Origin: Pseudomonas sp. MUP55
GTDB lineage: Bacteria; Pseudomonadota; Gammaproteobacteria; Pseudomonadales; Pseudomonadaceae
Length of the DNA: 64,000 nt
NCBI RefSeq assembly: GCF_034043515.1
Contig: NZ_CP138214.1
Span: 3,596,001 to 3,660,000, forward strand
Direction of reading: 5' to 3'
The notes below the pieces were generated by a model. That model did not search any database. It saw only the letters and a list, made by a program, of their open reading frames with translations, and was not told the DNA's origin. Shown piece after piece: positions 27,807 to 36,316 of this stretch; position 1 is the stretch's first letter, and every line of letters begins with the position of its first letter. The position numbers and the translations under genes are program-made.

Positions 27807-29728
27807 CCGCACTCACTACCGTATTGGTGGCCAACCGTGGCGAAATCGCTTGCCGGGTGATGCGCACCGCCAAGGCGATGGGGCTGACCACCGTGGCCGT
27901 GCACAGCGCGATCGACCGTGATGCCCGGCACAGCCGCGAAGCGGATATTCGCGTCGACCTGGGTGGCAGCAAGGCCACGGACAGCTACCTGCAGATCGAC
28001 AAACTGATTGCCGCCGCCCACGCCAGCGGCGCCCAGGCGATTCATCCGGGCTATGGCTTCCTCTCGGAAAACGCCGGGTTCGCTCGGGCCATCGAGGCCG
28101 CGGGCTTGATCTTCCTCGGCCCGCCCGCCTCAGCAATCGACGCCATGGGCAGCAAGTCGGCGGCCAAGGCGCTGATGGAAACCGCAGGCGTGCCGCTGGT
28201 GCCCGGTTATCACGGCGAGGCCCAGGACCTGGAGACTTTCCGCGAGGCCTGTGCGCGCATCGGTTACCCCGTGCTGCTCAAGGCCACGGCCGGCGGTGGC
28301 GGCAAGGGCATGAAGGTGGTCGAGGAGGTCAGCCAGTTGGCAGAAGCCCTGGCCTCCGCCCAGCGTGAGGCGCTGTCGTCATTTGGCAACGGGCAGATGC
28401 TGGTGGAGAAATACCTGCTCAAACCGCGCCATGTGGAAATCCAGGTGTTTGCCGATCAACACGGCAACTGCCTGTACCTCAATGAGCGCGATTGCTCGAT
28501 TCAGCGGCGTCATCAAAAGGTCGTGGAAGAAGCACCCGCGCCGGGGCTCAGTAGCGATCAGCGCAAGGCCATGGGCGAAGCGGCGGTGCGCGCGGCGCAG
28601 GCGATAGGCTATGTCGGCGCGGGGACGGTGGAGTTTTTGCTGGATGCCCGCGGCGAGTTTTTCTTCATGGAAATGAATACGCGCCTGCAAGTGGAACACC
28701 CGGTCACCGAGGCGATTACCGGCCTCGACCTGGTGGCCTGGCAGATCCGCGTGGCCCAGGGCGAGGCGCTGCCGATCACCCAGGCGCAGGTGCCGCTGAG
28801 GGGCCATGCGATCGAGGTACGGTTGTACGCCGAAGACCCGGCCAATGATTTCCTGCCGGCGACCGGGCGGCTGGCGGTGTATCGCGAGTCCAACCCAGGT
28901 CCGGGTCGACGCGTGGACAGCGGCGTCGAGCAAGGGGACAGCGTTTCGCCCTTCTACGACCCGATGCTGGGCAAGCTGATCGCCTGGGGCGAGGACCGTG
29001 AACAGGCGCGGCTGCGGCTGCTGAGCATGCTCGACGAATTTGCAGTGGGCGGGCTCAAGACCAACCTGGGCTTCCTGCGGCGTATCGTTGGTCATCCGGC
29101 ATTTGCTGCGGCTGAACTGGATACCGGATTCATTCCGCGCTATCAGGAACAGCTGCTGCCGGCAGCCGGTGCGCTGAGCGACGAGTTCTGGCAGGCGGCG
29201 GGTTCGGCCTTCATCCAGAGTTTGCCCAGCGGTGACGGGCCGTGGGCTGCCACCCAGGGTTTTCGCGCCGGGTTGCCGGCGCAGGTCTCGCTGCATTTGA
29301 GCTGCAATGGGCAGGATCGGCTGGTCACCCTGACAGGGCCATCGGCGCCTCTCACTGGTGAGCAACTGGTGCTCGAACACCAGGGTGTACGTCGCTCACA
29401 TCTGGCGGTGCGCAATGAAGAAACGGTGTACCTGCGCTGGGATGGCGAGATGCAGGCCGTCAGCCTGTTCGACCCGATTGCGGCGGTCGATGCCAGCCAC
29501 TCCCATCAGGGCGGTCTCAGCGCGCCCATGAACGGCAGCATCGTGCGGGTGCTGGTGGACATCGGGCAACGCGTGGAAGCCGGTGCGCAACTGGTGGTAC
29601 TTGAAGCGATGAAGATGGAACACAGCATCCGCGCACCCGAGGCGGGTGTGGTCAAGGCGCTGTTCTGCCAGGAGGGCGAGATGGTCGCCGAAGGCAGTGC
29701 GCTGGTGGAACTGGAAACGGCGGACTAG
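27803..29728 (+). CDS. liuD: Methylcrotonoyl-CoA carboxylase, biotin-carrying (alpha) subunit
   Basis: The 641-residue protein has a biotin carboxylase domain (residues 1-450; VLVANRGEIACRVMRTAKAMG, ATP-grasp GGGGKGMKVV, FFMEMNTRLQVEHPVTE) and a C-terminal biotinyl domain with EAMKMEH around residue 605. It carboxylates biotin with ATP and bicarbonate, then hands CO2 to LiuB. It is last in liuABCD. Its stop overlaps the stop of the convergent S24-type regulator by 4 bases. Confidence 0.96.
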   Translation: MTALTTVLVANRGEIACRVMRTAKAMGLTTVAVHSAIDRDARHSREADIRVDLGGSKATDSYLQIDKLIAAAHASGAQAIHPGYGFLSENAGFARAIEAAGLIFLGPPASAIDAMGSKSAAKALMETAGVPLVPGYHGEAQDLETFREACARIGYPVLLKATAGGGGKGMKVVEEVSQLAEALASAQREALSSFGNGQMLVEKYLLKPRHVEIQVFADQHGNCLYLNERDCSIQRRHQKVVEEAPAPGLSSDQRKAMGEAAVRAAQAIGYVGAGTVEFLLDARGEFFFMEMNTRLQVEHPVTEAITGLDLVAWQIRVAQGEALPITQAQVPLRGHAIEVRLYAEDPANDFLPATGRLAVYRESNPGPGRRVDSGVEQGDSVSPFYDPMLGKLIAWGEDREQARLRLLSMLDEFAVGGLKTNLGFLRRIVGHPAFAAAELDTGFIPRYQEQLLPAAGALSDEFWQAAGSAFIQSLPSGDGPWAATQGFRAGLPAQVSLHLSCNGQDRLVTLTGPSAPLTGEQLVLEHQGVRRSHLAVRNEETVYLRWDGEMQAVSLFDPIAAVDASHSHQGGLSAPMNGSIVRVLVDIGQRVEAGAQLVVLEAMKMEHSIRAPEAGVVKALFCQEGEMVAEGSALVELETAD

Positions 29729-30360
29729 AACTTCGCCGTGGCTTGCACGACGACGCCAAGGATTCGGCAATCGTCGGTGAACAGCAGCTTGGGATAGGTC
29801 GGATTGAGCGGCGCCAGGTAAAGCTGGCCGCTGTCGACCTGCAACTGGCGAAAAGTGGCCTGGGGGTTGTCGAGCCACTGCGCAACCACCAGTTTGCCGG
29901 GCTCGGCAGCGATGGCCGGGTCGACCAGGATCAGCATGCCGGCGCTGATACTCAGGCCGCTGGGGGCGGTCATGGCGTCGCCGATCACCGGCAGCCAGAA
30001 GGCGTCGCCGTGGGCGTGGTAATCCGTCAATTCGAAGCGTGCCGGCCCATAGCTGGCGCGTGCTTCGCGCAGTTCGCACACGCCGTTCCAGTCGCTGACC
30101 GGGTAACGAAAATACGGGTTGTAGTGGTGCATCCCTGGCGCCTCTGCCTGCGCCCTCTCGCGAATCTCCAGCGCCACCTCCAGGTCGCCCAGCCCCAGCT
30201 CCGCCAGCACCCGGTTCATGTCCGCAAGGCTCGGCACGCGGCGCTTGTTGAGCCAATGACCCACACCGCCCTGGGACATGCCCAGGCGCTCCGCCAGTTC
30301 ATCCTGCGTGACCTTGCGGTCTTTCATGTTGGCTCGCACCAACGCTATCCAGTTATCCAT
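29725..30360 (-). CDS. XRE-S24 (LexA/CI-like) repressor lacking the protease dyad
   Basis: The 211-residue protein has an N-terminal XRE helix-turn-helix (KVTQDELAERLGMSQGGVGHWLN, residues 16-38) and a C-terminal peptidase S24 fold. The canonical catalytic Ser of GDSM is Ala129 here (VIGDAM), and the usual Lys is Arg171 (ATFRQL), so self-cleavage seems lost. An upstream ATG at 30417 is rejected because a perfect palindromic operator (30371-30383) would then lie within the gene. It is divergent from the DUF gene at 30490, its likely target. Related regulators control bacteriocin or prophage genes; none is seen here. Confidence 0.85.
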   Translation of the reverse strand: MDNWIALVRANMKDRKVTQDELAERLGMSQGGVGHWLNKRRVPSLADMNRVLAELGLGDLEVALEIRERAQAEAPGMHHYNPYFRYPVSDWNGVCELREARASYGPARFELTDYHAHGDAFWLPVIGDAMTAPSGLSISAGMLILVDPAIAAEPGKLVVAQWLDNPQATFRQLQVDSGQLYLAPLNPTYPKLLFTDDCRILGVVVQATAKF

Positions 30361-30370
30361 GGCGCTGACA

Positions 30371-30442
30371 ATACGTTGCGTATTTTGCAGGGCAATAAAC
30401 AGTTTGTAGTAATCCATAAAACGACATAAATACGATACGTAC
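30371..30442. promoter_or_regulatory. Two palindromic operators of the S24-type regulator
   Basis: ATACG-TTG-CGTAT (30371-30383) is perfect and ATACG-ATA-CGTAC (30430-30442) has one mismatch. Their centres are 59 bp apart. They occupy the spacer between the regulator and the divergent small gene, suiting binding by the XRE domain and autoregulation. Confidence 0.75.
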
Positions 30443-30489
30443 TATCATCGGTATAAGGTTTTCGACACCCACCCGGAGTACCGCGCCTT

Positions 30490-30840
30490 ATGACGACAAG
30501 CCCGTATCACCTGCCTGAAACACCTGAACACACTGAGCTGAACGACCTGCGCTGCAGCGGCGCCGCCCAGCGCGCGCTCGACTATTACCTGAAAGAAGAT
30601 ATGTCTGCACCCGCTGCCGACGCGGCCTTCTTCACCATCAAGTCAGGCATCAGCCAGGAGGAAGCGCTGGTGCATGCCTCGGACCTGCTGCGCAGTGCCG
30701 CGGCAACCGCCTACGAGTCGGCAAGCAGCCATCAAGGCAACCATCGCGACCTGGCGTTTTCAGTGGTGTATTTGATTGATATGGCGAAGGCGATGGTGGA
30801 GCGGTCGTTACGAGCGCCAGAGGCTCAGACCCAGGTGTGA
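30490..30840 (+). CDS. Small protein of the DUF3077/DUF6124 type
   Basis: The 116-residue protein has no signal peptide or membrane segment. Its central part FFTIKSGISQEEALVHASDLLRSAAATAYESA resembles the core of small Pseudomonas proteins annotated DUF3077 or DUF6124; I cannot tell which without a search. Function is unknown. It is divergent from the S24-type repressor with shared operators, suggesting control by it, and is followed by prrF. GGAG lies 11 bases before the ATG. Confidence 0.75.
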   Translation: MTTSPYHLPETPEHTELNDLRCSGAAQRALDYYLKEDMSAPAADAAFFTIKSGISQEEALVHASDLLRSAAATAYESASSHQGNHRDLAFSVVYLIDMAKAMVERSLRAPEAQTQV

Positions 30841-30879
30841 CGCGCGCGCGAAAAAAATTTCTATCGAGCGGCTAAAAAC

Positions 30880-30908
30880 ATTTGACTTGCAAATGATAAT
30901 GATTATTA
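30880..30908 (+). promoter_or_regulatory. Fur-controlled promoter of prrF
   Basis: TTGACT at 30880 begins the promoter, and the Fur-box core AATGATAATGATTATTATT (30890-30908) covers the spacer and -10, matching the GATAAT/ATTATC hexamer arrangement of Fur sites. Confidence 0.88.
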
Positions 30909-30909
30909 T

Positions 30910-31030
30910 TGGACCAGCTGATCGCGAGATCAGTCGATAGACCAAGAGACCTTAGGTCGGACTCCTGGAATATCTCCTCATCAGGCTAATCACGGTTTTT
31001 GACCCGGCTCTTTGGCCGGGTCTTTTTTTT
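30910..31030 (+). ncRNA. prrF: PrrF iron-responsive sRNA
   Basis: The RNA contains the conserved PrrF core: a 5' hairpin CTGATCGCGAGATCAG, then TTAGGTCGGACTCCTGGAAT, the antisense seed ATCTCCTCATCAGGCTAATC, and a terminator. It is about 115-120 nt. Under iron starvation, released Fur repression lets PrrF pair with mRNAs of iron-using proteins (sodB, sdhCD, acnA types) and promote their decay, with Hfq. Only one copy is present here, unlike the tandem pair of P. aeruginosa. Confidence 0.93.
31001..31030 (+). terminator. Terminator of prrF
   Basis: GACCCGGC and GCCGGGTC form an 8-bp GC-rich stem followed by eight T residues. Confidence 0.95.
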
Positions 31031-31162
31031 GCCAGTTATTCCTGGCGTGGCTTCAGGCTAATGAAGACTGTGTGCTGCTTGATGGCGCGCATGGTAGCAA
31101 AAGACTATCGCGAAAAGAAAGGCGCACCAAGGCTCGAACCCCGATCTTTGCGATTTAGCGCT

Positions 31163-31177
31163 TGAGAATCAATCTCA
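31163..31177. promoter_or_regulatory. Fur-like palindrome upstream of the M14 peptidase
   Basis: TGAGA-ATCAA-TCTCA is a perfect inverted repeat resembling half of a Fur site (GATAATGATTCTCAT type). It lies 125 bp before the M14 gene. The rest of the 31031-31302 stretch shows no gene. Confidence 0.4.
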
Positions 31178-31302
31178 TAGAACCTAAGCTGCTGCGGCGT
31201 CACGGAAGACGCCCCCTCCCCCATGCAACAATTTTGCTTCCGGAATTTACCTGCCGCCTGTGTAAGATAGCCGCCACATCCTCGTATTCAGGCAACCAGA
31301 CT

Positions 31303-32454
31303 ATGACCGTGGCCTTGACTTCCATCAAGATCAGCACTGACTTCGACAGCGGCAATATCCAGGTTCTGGATGCCAGCGATGCCTACCAGTTGTTGCTGGC
31401 AATCAAACCCGACACCCGTAGCCAACACTACCAGTGGTTCCACTTCAAGGCCGAAGGCATGCACGTGGGCCACACCCACACGTTCCGCCTGAGCAACGCG
31501 GGCCACTCGTCTTACAAGCATGCGTGGAGCGGCTATAACGCCGTGGCGTCCTATGATCATGTCAATTGGTTCCGTGTGCCGTCGCGCTTTGATGGCGAGA
31601 TCCTGCACATCAGCCTCCAGACCCAGGAAAAACAAGCCTGGTTCGCCTACTTCGAGCCATACAGCCGTGAACGTCACGACTGGCTGATCGAGCAAGCCCT
31701 GAAGTACGCCGGCGTCAAGCTGCTCGCCACCGGCAAGAGTGTCGAGGGCCGCGATATCCAGCTGCTGCGCCGTGGCAAAGGCGGCGAAGGCCGACGCAAG
31801 GTGTGGATCATCGCCCAGCAACATCCCGGCGAACACATGGCCGAATGGTTCATGGAAGGCGTCATCGAACGCCTGCAACAGGACGGTGACGCGGAGTTGA
31901 AGAAGCTGCTGGCGGTGGCCGACCTGTACCTGGTGCCCAACATGAACCCCGATGGCGCCTTCCACGGCCACCTGCGCACCAACGCCATGGGCCAGGACCT
32001 CAACCGTGCCTGGCAGAGCGCCAGCCAGGAACTCAGCCCGGAAGTCCTGTTCGTGCAACAGCAGATGGAGAAACATGGCGTCGACCTGTTTCTCGATATC
32101 CACGGCGACGAAGAAATCCCCTACGTGTTCACCGCCGGCTGCGAAGGCAACCCCGGCTACACCCCGCGTCTCGAAGCCCTGGAAAAACATTTCCGCAGCC
32201 ATTTGAGCCACTTGACCCGTGACTTCCAGACCACCCACGGCTACACCCGCGACCTGCCCGGCCAGGCCAATATGACCCTGGCCTGCAACGCAGTCGGTGA
32301 GAAGTACGATTGCCTGTCCCTGACCCTGGAGATGCCTTTCAAGGACAACGACGACGCGCCCAACCCGAAAACCGGCTGGTCCGGTGAACGCTCCAGGCAA
32401 CTGGGCAAGGATGTGCTGAGCAGCGTGGCCGATATCATCGGCCACGTGCGTTAA
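31303..32454 (+). CDS. M14 zinc carboxypeptidase, cytosolic carboxypeptidase type
   Basis: The 383-residue protein has an N-terminal beta-sandwich domain (residues 1-120, ending QAWFAYFEPYSRERH) and a C-terminal M14 catalytic domain. The zinc ligands are H174 and E177 (HPGEH) and H267 (DIHGD); DLNRAW supplies the substrate-binding Arg, and LTLEMPFKD the catalytic Glu. This arrangement is that of the cytosolic carboxypeptidase (CCP/AGBL) clade, whose eukaryotic members remove glutamates from tubulin; bacterial substrates are unknown. No signal peptide is seen, so it is cytoplasmic. The ATG at 31303 is the first that fits the domain. Confidence 0.92.
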   Translation: MTVALTSIKISTDFDSGNIQVLDASDAYQLLLAIKPDTRSQHYQWFHFKAEGMHVGHTHTFRLSNAGHSSYKHAWSGYNAVASYDHVNWFRVPSRFDGEILHISLQTQEKQAWFAYFEPYSRERHDWLIEQALKYAGVKLLATGKSVEGRDIQLLRRGKGGEGRRKVWIIAQQHPGEHMAEWFMEGVIERLQQDGDAELKKLLAVADLYLVPNMNPDGAFHGHLRTNAMGQDLNRAWQSASQELSPEVLFVQQQMEKHGVDLFLDIHGDEEIPYVFTAGCEGNPGYTPRLEALEKHFRSHLSHLTRDFQTTHGYTRDLPGQANMTLACNAVGEKYDCLSLTLEMPFKDNDDAPNPKTGWSGERSRQLGKDVLSSVADIIGHVR

Positions 32455-32473
32455 CCGTCAATCAAACGCCTGA

Positions 32474-33013
32474 TCAGTGCCGGGTGCCCGTCATGCTTTG
32501 CAGCACGCCGTCGCGGCGGATCAACCCGTGGAACAGCGCGGCCGCCAAATGCACCAGCACGGTCAGGAACAGCAGGTAGGCAAGATAACCGTGGGCCTTG
32601 CGCAATAGCGCAAACAACGGTGCATTGGCCGACACCAATGCCGGCAGTTGCACCGAGCTGCTGAGCATGACCGGGTCACCGGCCGCCGAAATCATTGCCC
32701 AACCCAGCAATGGCAGCACCAGCATCAGCCCGTACAGCACCACGTGGGAAGCCTTGGCTGCCAGCACTTGCCACAGCGGCAAGTCCGCTGGCAGCGGCGG
32801 CTGGCGCGTGGAAAAACGCACTGCCAGACGCACAATGACCAGCGCCAGAATGGCGATCCCCAGCGGCTTGTGCAGGTGAATCAGCCATTCGTGCCGCTCA
32901 GACACCGACGCCGCCAGGCCCGCGCCGATAAACAGCATGGCGATGATCATCAGCGCCATCAGCCAGTGCAGCAAACGCGCCAACGGGGCGAAAAACCTTG
33001 GTTGAGCCTTCAT
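32474..33013 (-). CDS. Cytochrome b561-type membrane haem protein
   Basis: The 179-residue protein has four membrane helices with paired histidines (LLHWLMALMIIAML, HKPLGIAILALVI, ASHVVLYGLMLVLPLLG, HGYLAYLLFLTVLVHLAAAL), the layout of bacterial cytochrome b561. Its start overlaps the stop of the catalase-like gene (ATGA), so the two are one unit. It probably passes quinol electrons to the periplasmic peroxidase. Confidence 0.9.
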   Translation of the reverse strand: MKAQPRFFAPLARLLHWLMALMIIAMLFIGAGLAASVSERHEWLIHLHKPLGIAILALVIVRLAVRFSTRQPPLPADLPLWQVLAAKASHVVLYGLMLVLPLLGWAMISAAGDPVMLSSSVQLPALVSANAPLFALLRKAHGYLAYLLFLTVLVHLAAALFHGLIRRDGVLQSMTGTRH

Positions 33014-34092
33014 GGCTTCGACTCCTGGGAGGCACCGTGCAACGGGCTGACTTCACCGGCACGGCGCAGATAAGAACTGGCATAGGCAGCTGAGCGTGCA
33101 GCCAGCAGCGGGTCATTGGAGGCCTCGATGCCGCTGGGCAGAACCAGCGGGTCGAAGTTGATATCGCGGCAATCGCCATCGGCTTGCGGCTGACTGCTCT
33201 GCAACAACAGGCTGCCGGCGTTGAGCACCTTGTGTTCACCGGTCCAGGTCTTGCTGGCGTCATCCAGCGGATCGCCAGGGTTGGCCAGCGTCATGTTCAG
33301 TTGCCAACGCAGAGGCCCCGCAGCCAGGCGCTGCACCAGGTCTTTTTCCAGGAAGTCGCCGCCCTCTGGCGCGGTATCGCCTGCGGCGTCCTGACTCTGC
33401 GGCACCACGGCCCAGCGCACGGCCTGGCGCTTGCCATCGGCGCTCACCAGGTAAAATGCATTGATGCCGTTATAGGTCTCGGTCGCGTAACTGGCCGATG
33501 GCTTGGCAGTTTTAACCCATGCCAGGAACGGCGCCGTCTCCGGGTGTGCGGCAAAAAACGCCGGCATGCTCGCCGGGTTCGGCTTGCCGGTGGCCGGGTC
33601 CGGTGCGCCGGCCTTGAGCAACTGATAGAACGCCTCGGGCGTGCCCACCGGGAACACCGGCATGCTGTTCATCCCCGTACGCCACTGTTGGCCGTTTTCC
33701 TGGCTGAACTGCACGGCGAAACTGCGGATCGGCACGCTGCTGTCCGGTGCATAAGGGTTGCCGCTGGGCAACGCAAAACGACCGATCACCGGGGTTTTTG
33801 CCTCGTTGAACAACTGGGCGCTGGAGTAAGGGCGTACCTCGGGGCTGCTCTCGAAATACCCGGCCACGCACACACCCTTGGCATGGTTACGCCGGAATCC
33901 CGGATGCACACCGTTGTTGGTTTCCAAGGCATTGACCAAGGTTTTTGGGCGCAGGCGTTGTGGGTCGAGGGTGCCGTTGACGTAGGCAAATGCCCCGGCA
34001 ACAACCGCCACCACAGCACCGATACACGCGAGCCTGGCGAGCAGGCTGGTGGTACTCAGAGGCGGAAGCGGCGGCGGTGACTGATCAACCAT
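33010..34092 (-). CDS. Catalase-family peroxidase (SrpA-like), membrane-anchored
   Basis: The 360-residue protein has an N-terminal membrane segment (residues about 18-40) and a minimal catalase fold: the distal His in GFRRNHAKGVC, the conserved core GRFALPSGNPYAPD and RSFAVQF, and a proximal Tyr in ARSAAYASSYLRR. Such short periplasmic catalase-related proteins act as peroxidases rather than true catalases. It is followed by cytochrome b561 and preceded by an ECF-type promoter identical in layout to that of the ECF sigma gene at 38111. Confidence 0.92.
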   Translation of the reverse strand: MVDQSPPPLPPLSTTSLLARLACIGAVVAVVAGAFAYVNGTLDPQRLRPKTLVNALETNNGVHPGFRRNHAKGVCVAGYFESSPEVRPYSSAQLFNEAKTPVIGRFALPSGNPYAPDSSVPIRSFAVQFSQENGQQWRTGMNSMPVFPVGTPEAFYQLLKAGAPDPATGKPNPASMPAFFAAHPETAPFLAWVKTAKPSASYATETYNGINAFYLVSADGKRQAVRWAVVPQSQDAAGDTAPEGGDFLEKDLVQRLAAGPLRWQLNMTLANPGDPLDDASKTWTGEHKVLNAGSLLLQSSQPQADGDCRDINFDPLVLPSGIEASNDPLLAARSAAYASSYLRRAGEVSPLHGASQESKP

Positions 34093-34134
34093 GAATAGCT
34101 CCAGGGCACGTGGCCGCAGGGGGAAAGTGTCATG

Positions 34135-34160
34135 AGACGAATCCCATGTAGGTTTATTCC
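34135..34160 (-). promoter_or_regulatory. ECF-type promoter of the peroxidase-cytochrome b operon
   Basis: On the minus strand GGAATAA (34154-34160) and CGTCT (34135-34139) are separated by 14 bp, exactly as before the ECF sigma gene at 38057-38082. The element lies about 45 bp upstream of the peroxidase start. Confidence 0.8.
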
Positions 34161-34213
34161 CCCTCTACTGTAGTTTTTTTCATGGCAAGCGCACGTGCAG
34201 GCTAAACGTCCTG

Positions 34214-34978
34214 CTAACGCTGGTTGAACAATGCCGGTCGTTTATTGAGGAAGGCTTGCATGCCCTCCTGCTGATCCGGGGTGGCAAACAACCCATGAAA
34301 CAACCGGCGCTCCAGACGCACGCCCTCATGCAACCCAAGCTCCAGGGCCTGGTCCACCGCCTCGCGCGCGGCCCGCGTGGCGGTTCGTGAAAACCCGGCA
34401 ATCTGCGCGGCCACCGCCAGCGTCTCGTCCAGCAAGTTCGCCGCCGGGTAAACGCGCGACACCAACCCTGCCCGCTCCGCCTCCGGGGCCGTCATCGGCC
34501 GGCCAGTCAATATAAGGTCCATGGCCTTGGCCTTGCCGATCAGCCCGGTCAGGCGCTGGGTCGCGCCCATACCCGGGATCACGCCCAGCTTGATTTCCGG
34601 CTGCGCAAAGGTCGCCGTATCGGCGGCAAAAATCATGTCGCACATCATGGCCAGCTCACAGCCCCCGCCGTACGCATAACCGGCCACTGCGGCGATCGTT
34701 GGTGTGCGTAAGCGTGTAAACGCTTCCCAGCCGACGAAGTAGTCTTCATTGAGCATGTCCAAATAGGACTTGCCGCTCATTTCTTTGATGTCGGCGCCCG
34801 CCGCGAACATCTGCGCAGTGCCGGTGATGACAAAACAGCCGACTTGGGGATCCTGGTCGAACGCCTCCAGGCTACTGATCAACTCGGCCATCACCGCCGA
34901 ACTCAGCGCATTCCTCATTTCAAGACGATTAAGCCTGGCCAGAACCACCCGACCATGACGCTCCAGCAATACATTCAT
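34214..34978 (-). CDS. Enoyl-CoA hydratase (crotonase family)
   Basis: The 254-residue crotonase keeps both catalytic glutamates: E108 (GGGCELAMMCD) and E128 (AQPEIKLGVIPGMGATQRL), with oxyanion segment MFAAGADIKEM. It can therefore hydrate an enoyl-CoA. The ATG at 34978 follows GAGGTG; a GTG two codons earlier is less likely. It lies 42 bp after the membrane reductase gene on the same strand, so it may belong with the adenylation cassette; there are no other beta-oxidation genes nearby. Confidence 0.9.
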   Translation of the reverse strand: MNVLLERHGRVVLARLNRLEMRNALSSAVMAELISSLEAFDQDPQVGCFVITGTAQMFAAGADIKEMSGKSYLDMLNEDYFVGWEAFTRLRTPTIAAVAGYAYGGGCELAMMCDMIFAADTATFAQPEIKLGVIPGMGATQRLTGLIGKAKAMDLILTGRPMTAPEAERAGLVSRVYPAANLLDETLAVAAQIAGFSRTATRAAREAVDQALELGLHEGVRLERRLFHGLFATPDQQEGMQAFLNKRPALFNQR

Positions 34979-35020
34979 AAGCACCTCGACTGATTGATGT
35001 TTCTTGCAGACACCGTTGTT

Positions 35021-36316
35021 TCAGGAATCCCAGATTGCGCCATAGGCGGGTATTGCCTGGGCTTCGAGCGCTTGCACCAGGCGTTGAGTCAGCGCCTGGT
35101 TGGCAATGCAAATCACGGCTTCGGCGTCAAAGGTGCGCACCGCGCCGTAGGCCAACTGCACCAGGTCGGGCTTACCTTGTTGATCGGTGTCCCAGATCAA
35201 TGCGGTGGGCTGGACGCGCAGTATTTCGTCGACCAATTCATCCCCGTAGGTTTTCCTCGGACTGCGGGTGGACCAGATCAAGTGAATCGGCACCTGCGCG
35301 GCCAGCAAGTGCGGCATGACCGGGCCAATGCCGCTGCCGGTGGCGATATACACCACCGATTTGAATAAGGTTTCCACATTGGCCACGCCGGCGGTGGTGA
35401 TGCCCTTCACCCAGACATGGCTGGGCAAGTCCTCGATAAACCGTCCGGTCCAATCCCCGGCTCGGGAGATGATCAGACGAAAGCCCGCCTCGCCCGGCGC
35501 CGGTATATTCGCGAAGGAATGCCACTCAAGCAGCGGGTTGCGGCTGATTGCCGTGGATGAGCCGGCGAACGGCGTGGTGTGGCTCAGGCGCGTTACCACC
35601 GCATGCCCGGAAGGCCGCGCATGTTCAACGGCCACTTTACGCAACCGCAACCACGGGAGCAGGATGCTCACTGTCAGCAGTACCAGCATCCAGAACGCGC
35701 TACTGTGCAGCAGACTCGATGAGGACTGCGTTGCCATCAGCACTGTTTGCCACCAGAACAACAGCAACGCACTCCAGCCGGCAAAGCGATGAACCCGTTC
35801 AAAACCATTGTGAAAACGACTGCGAATCGGTGGGAGCGCCATTACCACCATGAGCAGCAACAGGCTCAGCAGCGCGACGCTGAGCCACAACCCTGTCGAC
35901 GACTCGCTGCCCGGTAGCTGCGCGAAGCTCGACATCTGGACACACACCAACGCTGCAAACCAGGCAGTGGCCGCCAAGGCCGCGCCGCTGTGCAGCCCTC
36001 CGAAATGGAACACTTTGGCCGCTCGGCGGCGCACCCACAACGGCCAACACGGCGGAACCCGCGTGGCCAGCCAGAACAGCGCATTGATCACGTATTGCTG
36101 GCGTATCAGAATGGCGACCGACAGATTGATCAGCACCAAGTCCGACAGCATCGCCAGCGTGATCGCCTTAAGGTCCACAGCCAGCAGCACGGTGGCGTTG
36201 CTCATCAGCACCAATATCGCCAAGCGGTTGTAGTAAGAAAATACGGGCAGTGACTTCAAGCGCCGCCATAGCGCCGGCTTAGGTGGCAAAACAGCGCGGG
36301 TCAATACTTCAATCAT
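35021..36316 (-). CDS. Membrane reductase: ferric-reductase-like helices plus FNR-type domain
   Basis: The 431-residue protein has about six membrane helices in residues 25-245, with histidines in FHFGGLHSGA and FERVHRFAGW like haem ligands of ferric-reductase/NOX membrane domains. The C-terminal part carries a nucleotide-binding stretch VYIATGSGIGPVMPHLL typical of ferredoxin-NADP reductases; the flavin-binding RxYS motif is not clear. It overlaps the adenylation gene by 8 bases. The same pairing of an adenylation domain with a membrane/FNR module is known, as I recall, as a single fungal NRPS-like polypeptide. Substrate and product are unknown. Confidence 0.75.
   Translation of the reverse strand: MIEVLTRAVLPPKPALWRRLKSLPVFSYYNRLAILVLMSNATVLLAVDLKAITLAMLSDLVLINLSVAILIRQQYVINALFWLATRVPPCWPLWVRRRAAKVFHFGGLHSGAALAATAWFAALVCVQMSSFAQLPGSESSTGLWLSVALLSLLLLMVVMALPPIRSRFHNGFERVHRFAGWSALLLFWWQTVLMATQSSSSLLHSSAFWMLVLLTVSILLPWLRLRKVAVEHARPSGHAVVTRLSHTTPFAGSSTAISRNPLLEWHSFANIPAPGEAGFRLIISRAGDWTGRFIEDLPSHVWVKGITTAGVANVETLFKSVVYIATGSGIGPVMPHLLAAQVPIHLIWSTRSPRKTYGDELVDEILRVQPTALIWDTDQQGKPDLVQLAYGAVRTFDAEAVICIANQALTQRLVQALEAQAIPAYGAIWDS

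Noticed and set aside
30361..30417. An upstream start for the S24-type regulator (MDYYKLF...)
   Set aside because: The added codons contain a perfect operator palindrome and lack a ribosome site; the XRE domain begins at the ATG at 30360.
31101..31160. A T-arm-like sequence on the minus strand (GGTTCGAGCC) suggesting a tRNA or a tRNA fragment next to prrF
   Set aside because: Neither a matching acceptor stem nor an anticodon arm can be drawn, and the T-stem itself does not pair cleanly.
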